From assembly GCA_963843315.1 (NCBI GenBank), contig CAWJJU010000008.1, forward strand, positions 1 to 22,939: a stretch of DNA of 22,939 bases, written 5' to 3'. The position numbers were made by a program, and so were the translations under genes. Positions 8,962-15,274 of this stretch are shown here, one piece after another. The DNA comes from JAWVFM01 sp963843315. GTDB lineage: Bacteria > Actinomycetota > Thermoleophilia > Solirubrobacterales > 70-9. The notes beneath the pieces were generated by a model. That model had not been told where the DNA came from, searched no databases, and saw only the letters and a list, made by a program, of their open reading frames with translations. Within the stretch, counting starts at the first letter, position 1; each line of letters begins with the position of its first letter.

Positions 8962-9087
8962 GCGTTGCCAATCTCGCGAGGCTCTCGTGTCGGCGAATTG
9001 CACGATGGTTGAGGCGGTGGAAATGGGTGGACGCAACCGTGGACCGGCCGTCCACCCAGATTTGGCTCCAGCACAGGCGTTTGGGGC

Positions 9088-9149
9088 CCTCAACCTTTCC
9101 GACCCCGCCCTCTCACCATTGTTCGATGACGGGGTCGGAAAGGTTGAGG
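9088..9149. repeat. Perfect 20-bp inverted repeat with 22-nt loop
   Basis: Arms 9088-9107 and 9130-9149 are exact reverse complements; the left arm centres on AACCTTTCCGACCCC. The loop (9108-9129) is CCCTCTCACC followed by ATTGTTCGATGA. The arms are too long and exact for chance. The element sits between the two-component operon and a tyrosine recombinase gene. It may be an intergenic mobile or palindromic element, a recombination site or a strong terminator. No other copy was noticed in this window. Confidence 0.75.
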
Positions 9150-9276
9150 TAAAGGGAGGAAGTGGAGGGTTGAGAGGTGGAGGAGTTGGAGGGAATGAGT
9201 GTCTGAGAAGAGATGAAAAATGGGGAGATGAGGAAGAAAACGGGAGAAGGACGGGAAGAAGAGTTGGGATGAGTGC
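9130..9276 (+). other. Purine-rich (G/A) low-complexity tract
   Basis: For about 145 bp the plus strand is almost all G and A with some T and only a handful of C, although the surrounding DNA is rich in both G and C. Imperfect units around GGAGG, GTGGAGG and GAAGA recur. The region starts within the right arm of the inverted repeat. It encodes no plausible protein. Such polypurine tracts can form triplex or quadruplex structures or mark foreign DNA; which applies here is not known. Confidence 0.7.
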
Positions 9277-9693
9277 GGCAGGCTGGCGGTGCGGCTTGAG
9301 GAGGCAGAGGCGGTGAGCGGGGAGAATCGGCTGGACAGATCGCGGGTTCGGTCGCCTATTGGGTATGGCGCGCGATCGCGGAAAGGCCAGTGACGCGGAT
9401 CAGCTCGATGACGGCGGAGCGATCGGGGAGCGCCTGGACGACGATCAAGCTCTGAGTCGCGCCGAGGGCTCACCTGCAGGGCGCCTGCGGCACGAGGGAT
9501 CCGTCGACGGCTACCGAGCCGTCGCCGCCTACAGCCCCCCCTCCTAGGCGCACAAAACTCGACCGCCGTCGGGGCCGCTCGTGACCACGCAGGCTGCAAC
9601 GACGGCGCGAACGGTCCCCGCCGACCGCGGCGCACTGGCGGCTCTCCACGAAGGACTCGAAAGTGCTCGCGAGCTCGGCGATCGGCGAGCACA

Positions 9694-10798
9694 TTGGCGA
9701 TCCTCGCCGACTGTCTCGTCGACCTGGGCGTCGAGCCAAGTCGTAGTCGTGGACTTGGCTGCCCGGAACTGCGCGAAGCGCGAGGCGAATGGCTGCGGAG
9801 GCTCGCCAGTTCGCGGCGCAGCTCGAGCAGCCTGGTCTCCTACCGCGTCGCGCTCGACGACCTGCCTGCGCTTCCTGGCGGACGAAGGCCAGCCCGCCGG
9901 TGCGATCGACGAGGCGACGATCGTCGCCTACCTCGACGACTACCGCCGCCGCGCCGAACGGGCGCCGGCGACGTACTACCGGCGCTTCATCGTCCTGCGG
10001 CGCTTCTTTCGCTGGTTCGCAGGCCGAGCCGGAGCACGCGACCCGTTCCTCGACCTCGAGGCGCCGCCGAAGCCGGCCCAGGAAGCCGACTGGCTGACCG
10101 CGGACGAGTTCGGTCGTCTGCTCGACGCCGCTGCAACACCGAAACGGCGGATCCCGGGTCTCCCCGAGCGCGATCGCCTGGTGTTGGTGGCGCTCGCCCT
10201 GACCGGGCTTCGCCGCTCGGAGCTGATCGCGCTCGACTGGCGCGACCTCGACCTCGACGAGCGCCATCCCTCATTGCTCGTCCGCTCGGGCAAGGGCGGC
10301 AAGCCGCGGCGCCAGCCGCTCGCTGCGGTGCTGGCCGACGAGCTGCGTCGCCTTCGCGCCGCAACCGAGCCGGGGGCCGACGAGCCCGTCTTCCGCGGCC
10401 TGCGCGGCGGGCGTCTGCAGTCGACGATCCTCGCCAACCTGATCCGCCGCGCGGCGGAGAGCGCGGGACTCGAGAAGCACGTGACCGCCCACACCCTCCG
10501 CCACTCGGCCGCCACCTGGCTTCGCCAGGCGACCGGCGACGCCCGCCTCGTCGCCGAGTACCTGGGCCACGCCGACCTCTCGACGGTCCATCGCTACGCC
10601 CACGTCGCGGCCACCGAGCTCGATGCCGCAGCTTCCGCGATCGCCGAGCAGGTGGGCCTCAACGGGGCCTTGCGATCGTCTCCGCACGCTGATAGCTTCG
10701 CTGGCGCGGTGCGAAGCGCCGCCGGCAGGCCCTCGGGCGATAGCCGGGCGCCCGCGCCGAGCGATTCCATTGAGATCGCCGAAGGTCGCCTGTTCTAA
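9694..10798 (+). CDS. Tyrosine recombinase (XerC/XerD-like), frameshifted in the N-terminal domain
   Basis: A second phage-integrase-family recombinase. The N-terminal SAM-like domain reads in one frame (EWLRRLASSRRSS through VSYRVALDDL, to 9864) and continues in the next as LRFLADEGQPAGA from 9866, so one base near 9865 (in CTGCCTGCG) is extra. The upstream part of the long open frame that starts at 9581 is therefore not the true N-terminus. The start is uncertain; a TTG at 9694 is the first candidate in the correct frame. The catalytic domain is complete: Arg in GLRRSEL (codon 10211), Lys in SGKGG (10292), His and Arg in HTLRH (10490, 10499), His in LGHAD (10568) and Tyr in VHRYAH (10595). 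A tail of about 50 residues follows. It may be a chromosome-dimer resolution enzyme or an element integrase; no attachment site was found. Confidence 0.82.
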
Positions 10799-10835
10799 AG
10801 CGAAGCGTGACGATTCCCCAGCGAAACGGCCCATA

Positions 10836-10863
10836 GAAAAGCCCCGCCGAGGCGGGGCTTTTC
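10836..10863. terminator. Bidirectional rho-independent terminator
   Basis: GAAAAGCCCCGCC and its exact reverse complement flank a minimal loop, giving a GC stem with a T-run on both strands. It ends the recombinase transcript on the plus strand and the RNase P RNA on the minus strand, whose 3' end lies immediately beside it. Confidence 0.92.
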
Positions 10864-10865
10864 CG

Positions 10866-11235
10866 TAGCAGGCCTGTAAGCCGGATCTTGTCGTGCGCGG
10901 TCATCCATCTCGCCGCGGCCGAAGCCTTGGCGGGGCGTTGCCGCCCTGCGGCCCACCTGGACCTCGCCGGGCCGGGTCGTAGGTCCTGCTTGGCCTTGCA
11001 CCGGGCGGGGCTTGCCTCTGCCACGTCGCGTCGCCGCGACGGCGGTGCGCTCTTACCGCACCATTTCAACCTTGCCTGTTCGCGACTCACGTGTGGTCGC
11101 GCCATCGGCGGTGTCGTTTCTGTGGCGCTTTCCCGCGGGTTTCCCCGGGTCGGTGTTACCGACCGCCCTTGCCCTCTGGTGTCCGGACTTTCCTCGAGTG
11201 GTCTCCTATGAGCCTCCCGCAACCGCGTAGCCTGC
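10866..11235 (-). ncRNA. rnpB: RNase P RNA (bacterial A-type)
   Basis: The catalytic RNA of ribonuclease P, which trims the 5' leader of tRNA precursors. Read on the minus strand, the 5' part contains GAGGAAAGTCCGGAC followed by ACCAGAGGGCA, and the 3' part contains GACAAGATCCGGCTTACAGG; these are the universally conserved core segments. GCAGGC at the 5' end (11235-11230) pairs with GCCTGC near the 3' end (10873-10868) to form helix P1, which fixes the ends within a few bases. The length of about 370 nt fits A-type RNAs. A TATCAT -10 box lies 7 nt upstream of the first G, and the bidirectional terminator at 10836-10863 follows. Confidence 0.96.
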
Positions 11236-11242
11236 GGGAGAG

Positions 11243-11248
11243 ATGATA
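11243..11248 (-). promoter_or_regulatory. -10 element of the rnpB promoter
   Basis: TATCAT on the minus strand lies 7 nt before the inferred first base of RNase P RNA (11235). The -35 region, 17 bp further upstream, is a poor match. The hexamer coincides with the ATG of the divergent RTX-protein gene. Confidence 0.55.
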
Positions 11249-11831
11249 GGAGGCGGGTCGAGATTTCCGGGGTGCGCACTTGCGCTGGCCTGTGTCACCA
11301 TGGCCGCCGTCGCGGCTCCGGCCGCATCGACCGCGCCCCGCCCGTAGCTCCTCGAGCTGCGCCGGCCGCCAGGTGACGATCACCGTGAACCGCCACGTCA
11401 ACCCGATCTCGAACGGCAAGGACGTCGTGGTCGGTACGAACGGCCGTGACGTCGTGAACCTGCTCGGTGGCGACGACAAGTTCGACGGCAGCGGTGGCAA
11501 CGACATCGCATGCGGCCGCGGCGGCGCGGACCTGCTCCTCGGCGGGGGCGGCAGGGACAACCTCTACGGCGGAACGGGTGACGACTTCAGCCGCGGCCTG
11601 GCGCCGAGGGGCCGAGCCAACCCGCCGCGCGTGGTCGGCGGGCCCGGCGACGACCGGCTCCACGGCGGACCCGGCCGGGACGCGCTGAACGGCAGCTCAG
11701 GAGACGACCGGTCGTTTGGAAACGGGGGCGACGACCTCTTCGACGCCGGTGACGGCGACGACACGTGCGTCGGCGGCGGCGGTCACGACGCCAGCACGCC
11801 GAGCTGCGAGCACCTGCGAAGCGTCCCCTGA
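11243..11831 (+). CDS. Secreted RTX (calcium-binding repeat) protein, frameshifted after the signal peptide
   Basis: A small exported protein built of hemolysin-type nonapeptide repeats. The ATG at 11243 gives a good signal peptide (basic start, core CALALACVTMAAVA, then APAAS) but that frame ends at a TAG at 11345. The mature part, from SSSSCAGRQVTITV onward, reads in the next frame, so one extra base lies in the C-rich stretch about 11333-11344. Without correction the only open frame (from a TTG at 11280) has an unnatural Arg/Pro-rich start. The mature region contains about seven GGxGxD-type units (GGDDKFDGSGGNDI, GGTGDDF, GGPGDDRLHGGPGRD, GNGGDDLFDAGDGDD), which in this family fold as a calcium-loaded beta roll. 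No catalytic domain is attached. It converges with the zinc-ribbon gene, one base separating the stops. Confidence 0.72.
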
Positions 11832-11832
11832 G

Positions 11833-12051
11833 CTAGTCGAGCAGGGATCCGCAGCCGAAACAGCCGGCCGGCGCGATCGAGCCGCCGCAGACCGGGCACT
11901 CCGCGGCGCCCTCGAGCGCCAGGTCCTCCCAGACCCGGAGGACGACGTCCTCCAGGGTGACCTGGTTGCGCTCGAAGAGCGTTGGCGCGGAGACGTCCAG
12001 CTGCGGCCGCTCGATGGCACCGGCGGAGGGACGGGTGGCGACGGTGCTCAT
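11833..12051 (-). CDS. Small zinc-ribbon protein coupled to lexA
   Basis: A protein of 72 residues with one recognisable feature: CPVC (Cys52, Cys55) and CFGC (Cys64, Cys67) separated by eight residues, a rubredoxin-like or ribbon-type zinc site close to the C-terminus. The first 50 residues contain an acidic helix (LEDVVLRVWEDLALEG) suited to protein contact. Its ATG overlaps the lexA stop (ATGA), so it should be translated with LexA and be induced by DNA damage. I do not recognise a named family. An accessory factor or LexA/RecA-pathway partner is possible but unproven. Confidence 0.75.
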   Translation of the reverse strand: MSTVATRPSAGAIERPQLDVSAPTLFERNQVTLEDVVLRVWEDLALEGAAECPVCGGSIAPAGCFGCGSLLD

Positions 12052-12659
12052 ACGACCCTCCGGAAGACGCCGACCACGCGGCCGAGCACCGTGGCCTCGG
12101 TTGTGCGAATCGCCTTGTAGGCCTTGTTGGCGGGCTGCAGGCGGACCTTGCCGTTCTCGCGATAGAACCGCTTGACCGTTGCCTCCTCGCCCAGCAGGGC
12201 GACGACGATCTCGCCGTTGTCGGCCTCGTCGCTCGAGCGAACCACGACGAAGTCGCCGTCGAGGATGCCGGCGTCCTTCATCGAGTCCCCCTGGACGCGC
12301 AGCACGAAGTCGCCGGAGTCGCCGCCGATCGCGTCCGGGATCTCGAGGTACTCCTCGACGTGCTCCTCTGCGAGGATCGGCGTGCCCGCCGCGACCTGGC
12401 CGACCAGCGGCAGGCCGGACGGCCCGAGCGCGCGCTTCGCCTTGTCGATGAGCAGCTCCATGGCCCGCGGCTTGGTGGGATCGCGCTTCAGCAGGCCGAT
12501 CTTCTCGAGGTTGGCCAGGTGAGCGTGGACGGTCGACGACGACGTCAGCCCCACCGCCTTGCCGATCTCCCGCACGGTGGGCGGGTATCCGTGCTTGGAC
12601 GCGTAGCGACGGATGTAGTCGAAGATCTCCTTCTGGCGCTTCGTCAGGTCGAGTTCCAT
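12048..12659 (-). CDS. lexA: LexA repressor of the SOS response
   Basis: The DNA-damage-response repressor and self-cleaving protease; 203 residues. The ATG at 12659 is chosen because GAGGAG lies just upstream, MELDLTKRQKEIFDYI is the usual start, and the operator at 12704-12715 then lies ahead of the gene; an ATG at 12701 would abut the operator. The N-terminal winged-helix domain (1-65) contains PPTVREIGKAVGL. The hinge carries the cleavage site Ala91-Gly92 (QVAAGTP). The S24 peptidase domain has Ser126 (GDSM) and Lys163 (ATVKR). RecA-DNA filaments are known to trigger cleavage in this family. It is followed by the coupled zinc-ribbon gene. Confidence 0.97.
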   Translation of the reverse strand: MELDLTKRQKEIFDYIRRYASKHGYPPTVREIGKAVGLTSSSTVHAHLANLEKIGLLKRDPTKPRAMELLIDKAKRALGPSGLPLVGQVAAGTPILAEEHVEEYLEIPDAIGGDSGDFVLRVQGDSMKDAGILDGDFVVVRSSDEADNGEIVVALLGEEATVKRFYRENGKVRLQPANKAYKAIRTTEATVLGRVVGVFRRVV

Positions 12660-12703
12660 GGCTCCTCGCTTACAAGCTACTCCGGTGGATTGCCCCTTCA
12701 TGG

Positions 12704-12715
12704 GAACACATGTTC
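12704..12715. promoter_or_regulatory. LexA-binding SOS box
   Basis: GAACACATGTTC is a perfect GAAC-N4-GTTC palindrome, the core of the Gram-positive/actinobacterial SOS box. It lies 45 bp upstream of the lexA start, as expected for autoregulation. Confidence 0.9.
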
Positions 12716-12815
12716 GTAACTGTACGCCGTCCCCCGGACGGATGCAAGCGGCCGGCAGCGAGCTCCGCCGGCAACGGCGCCCGGCGGCTCGCCTCTACAA
12801 TCCGGCGGCCCTCGA

Positions 12816-12901
<86 letters not shown>

Positions 12902-13113
12902 TTCCTATCTCCGGTCCCTCCGGGCAGGACTACACGCGGCCGATCTCCGCCTACCGAAGGCAGCTTGTCCGCGACTGCTATGCCGCATTTGCTATCGGCG
13001 ACCAGAGCGATGTCTCCGGGGGTGGCAGGGGGCGGAACACCGAGGTTCTCACCTTCGCCGACGAAGACAAGATCGCCGGCACCGAGGTCTACTTCGGCTG
13101 GAACCTCGAGTAG
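12902..13113 (+). pseudogene. Remnant of a SnoaL-like (NTF2-fold) protein
   Basis: The open frame directly after the tRNA reads RRQLVRDCYAAFAIGD, which matches the first helix of SnoaL-like proteins, and then, after a short Gly/Arg-rich piece, EVLTFADEDKIAGTEVYFGW and a stop, which matches the last two strands (usually ending in EVYFGWD). The middle of the usual 110-130-residue domain is missing and no clear start codon with a ribosome site is present; the frame runs back into the tRNA. This looks like an internally deleted gene copy. The resemblance is by eye. Confidence 0.5.
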
Positions 13114-13185
13114 GCGCTGCTGCGCTTCGGAACGGAACGCCCGTGGTAGGGTGGGCGAAGTCGAGTCCAATGAGGGGAGTCAGTC

Positions 13186-13560
13186 TTGAGAAGGCTGCTG
13201 ATCACCGTCGCCGCGACCGCCATCTGCGCGCTCGCTGTCGCCAGTATCGCCAGCGCCGGGCATGGGGCGAAGGTCGCCAGCACGAAGGTGACGATCGCGA
13301 AGGGTTCCGGCGCCTTCTACGGCGTTGTCAAGAGCTCCAACGTCAGCAAATGCGAGGACGGTCGCAAGCTGAAGCTCTACAAGCAGAAGGGCAAGCACCC
13401 GAAGCCGAGCAAGGACAAGAAGGTCGGCACAGGCAAGGCCGTCATCGGCGAGGGGACAGACGCCAGCTGGTACATCAAGCCCAAGTCGGCCAACGGCAAG
13501 CACTACGCCCGGGCCGGAAAGATTTCGGGTTGCAAGGCCGGCACAAGCCCAACCATCTGA
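13186..13560 (+). CDS. Small secreted two-cysteine protein
   Basis: A predicted exported protein of 124 residues. The TTG at 13186 is favoured over any ATG because GGGGAG lies 6 nt upstream and the translation opens MRRLLITVAATAIC, a signal peptide with cleavage after IASA (about residue 24). The mature part is rich in Lys, Gly and Ser, with alternating beta-strand patterns and two cysteines (Cys56, Cys116) placed for one disulfide, suggesting a single Ig-like beta sandwich. Proteins of this style (KCxxGRKLKLY near the start, GCKAGTS at the end) are, from memory, common in Solirubrobacterales, but no function is assigned. Its 3' end lies in a 17-bp tandem duplication. Confidence 0.8.
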   Translation: MRRLLITVAATAICALAVASIASAGHGAKVASTKVTIAKGSGAFYGVVKSSNVSKCEDGRKLKLYKQKGKHPKPSKDKKVGTGKAVIGEGTDASWYIKPKSANGKHYARAGKISGCKAGTSPTI

Positions 13561-13587
13561 GACTCATCAGCATCTGAGACTCATCAG
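13554..13587 (+). repeat. 17-bp tandem duplication across a stop codon
   Basis: CATCTGAGACTCATCAG occurs twice without spacing (13554-13570 and 13571-13587). The first copy holds the stop codon of the secreted protein gene. It looks like a recent slippage duplication. Confidence 0.9.
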
Positions 13588-13606
13588 CCAGACAGACTGG
13601 CCGACG

Positions 13607-15274
13607 GTGGGGGTCCCGAGATCAGGCGCCGCGGGGTGGCTCGCGGTCGTCTTGGTCGCGTTCGTGGCCGGATGGCCCGCGAGCGCGTCCGCCGCCGGCC
13701 CTCACAAGCTCGGTAACGGTGACCAGGTCCGAGCCGCGGTGAGCCCGGACGGTACGGCCCATGTCGTCTGGACGGCTCACTCGCCGGAACGATACGTCTA
13801 CTGCCGGATCCCGGCCGGGGCGAACGATTGCGACCGCAAGAGCTCCTGGACCGCCCCGTCGGGCAGCATCGCCGACGGCCCGGCGGGGGTGTTCGCGCTC
13901 TCGAGCTCGCGCATCGTAATCGCCCAGTACTGGTGCTGCGGGGATGAGACCTGGACGGTGGAATCCAACAACGGAGGCCAGGGGTTCGGCCCCCTGACGA
14001 TGCTGGCCGACAGCAGCGCGGCGGTGACCGGCTCGGGCGAGAGCGTCTTCGGGCCCGGGGACGCGGTCACGGCGGTGGAGGGATCCATCTCGACGTTCGG
14101 CCCCTACGTGCAACGCTCGAAGCTCGGGGCCGTGAACTCCACATCGACCTCGGCGCTCAGCCCCGGAGGGGTCGGCGACTCGTCACTCGGGTTCGCCGGA
14201 TCCAAGACCGTGCTCGCGTGGTCCACCCCCGACAACAGCGGCGAGGTCGACTTCCGGGTGGCACACGGCGGGAACCTCAATCAGGACGGCACCTGGGGAC
14301 CGATTCGCACGGCGGCCGTCGCCGACGGATTCGGCGCGATCCAGATCGCCTCGGGGCCGAGCGGGCTGTTCATGCTGAACGAGTCCGCCGCGACCGGGGC
14401 ACCGGAGGTGCGGGGTTGGGACGGCTCAGGCTTTGGCCCGCCGACCAAGCTTGCGCCGACCGGGCGGTTCAGCGAGCTCACTCAGGACCCATCCGGCGGG
14501 CTGCACGCCGTGTGGCACCCGAACGTCGCCGGCGGCGACCTGCTCTACCGCCATTCCCCGGACGGATCGAGGTGGGAGCCCACGGTGACGCTGGTTCCGG
14601 GCGCGGACAGTTCGAACGCCCAGCCGGCGGTCAACCAGAGCGGCGAGGGAATCGTCGCGTACGACTCGCTCGGCGGCGAGTTCTTCACGCGGCTGCCCCC
14701 ACCCCCCTCCGTCGGCAAGTCCGTCGACGTCGCCCCGGTCAAGGGCAAGGTATTCGTCAACACGCCCGGACCCGGCGGCTTCAAGAAGCTCAAGGCCGGC
14801 GAGCAGATCCCGGTCGGCTCGAAGGTGGACACCACCAGCGGCACCGTGCGGCTGACGGCGGCAAAGAACCGCTCGGGCTCGAAGACCGAGCAGGCCGACT
14901 TCTCCACGGGGCTCTTCAAGGTCACCCAAGAGAAGGGCGGCAAGCACTACACCGAGGTTGCGCTCCTCGGCAAGCCGAGTTGCGGGCACTCGAAGGGCGG
15001 CCACCACGCCCGCCTCTACGGCTCCGGCCACGGCCACTTCCGCACCCACGGCCACCACGGCTCGGGCTCGACGATCGGCAAGACGGCAACCCACGCCCGG
15101 GCCGCCGAAGCCGCGACCGCGGCCAAGGGCAAGACCAGGTGGCTCACCGAGGAGCGCTGCTCCGGCACCTACTTCGCCGTCGCCGCCGGCAAGCTCAGGG
15201 TCAAGGACTTCACCCGCCACCGGACGATCACCCTCCGAAAGGGCCAGCACTACCTGGCGCCCGCGGGGAAGTGA
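13607..15274 (+). CDS. Secreted FecR-domain protein with N-terminal beta-propeller-like region and His-rich insert
   Basis: An exported protein of 555 residues and first gene of the six-gene chain. The GTG at 13607 gives a signal peptide (AAGWLAVVLVAFVAGWPASASA), though no strong ribosome site is visible. Residues about 30-365 contain repeated short units with Asp/Gly turns and Trp (SPDGTAHVVWTAH, DPSGGLHAVWHP, SPDGSRWEPTV), typical of sialidase/propeller blades. Residues about 370-555 match a FecR domain (GEQIPVGSKVDTTSGTVRLT, later the segment ending RKGQHYLAP). A His/Gly-rich segment (461-486, with HH and HGHFRTHGHHG) is inserted in the FecR domain between Cys459 and Cys518, and may bind metal. 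Its stop overlaps the cyclase ATG, so the two are probably made together, and it is a good candidate for the outside partner of the CHASE2 sensor. Confidence 0.8.
   Translation: MGVPRSGAAGWLAVVLVAFVAGWPASASAAGPHKLGNGDQVRAAVSPDGTAHVVWTAHSPERYVYCRIPAGANDCDRKSSWTAPSGSIADGPAGVFALSSSRIVIAQYWCCGDETWTVESNNGGQGFGPLTMLADSSAAVTGSGESVFGPGDAVTAVEGSISTFGPYVQRSKLGAVNSTSTSALSPGGVGDSSLGFAGSKTVLAWSTPDNSGEVDFRVAHGGNLNQDGTWGPIRTAAVADGFGAIQIASGPSGLFMLNESAATGAPEVRGWDGSGFGPPTKLAPTGRFSELTQDPSGGLHAVWHPNVAGGDLLYRHSPDGSRWEPTVTLVPGADSSNAQPAVNQSGEGIVAYDSLGGEFFTRLPPPPSVGKSVDVAPVKGKVFVNTPGPGGFKKLKAGEQIPVGSKVDTTSGTVRLTAAKNRSGSKTEQADFSTGLFKVTQEKGGKHYTEVALLGKPSCGHSKGGHHARLYGSGHGHFRTHGHHGSGSTIGKTATHARAAEAATAAKGKTRWLTEERCSGTYFAVAAGKLRVKDFTRHRTITLRKGQHYLAPAGK

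Larger units (their letters stand above)
8898..9693. other. Long non-coding stretch between kinase and recombinase
   Basis: About 800 bp with no convincing gene on either strand. Open frames here have unnatural compositions. It holds short inverted repeats (TGGGTGGA/TCCACCCA at 9024-9031 and 9051-9058; GTGGAC/GTCCAC at 9039-9044 and 9050-9055; an 8-bp stem at 9505-9512 with 9517-9524), the 20-bp inverted repeat at 9088-9149 and a purine-rich tract at 9130-9276. A minus-strand stretch (9356-9469) resembles the end of a STAS domain. The base composition of 9130-9280 differs sharply from the rest of the window. Confidence 0.6.

Noticed and set aside
9581..9865. N-terminal extension of the second recombinase in its long open frame
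   Set aside because: The composition is unlike a protein, and the true N-terminal domain is visible in the adjacent frame up to 9864, so this part is out-of-frame translation.
13114..13185. Promoter for the secreted-protein gene and operon (TAGGGT near 13147)
   Set aside because: The -10-like hexamer has no convincing -35 element, and GC-rich promoters cannot be called reliably by eye.
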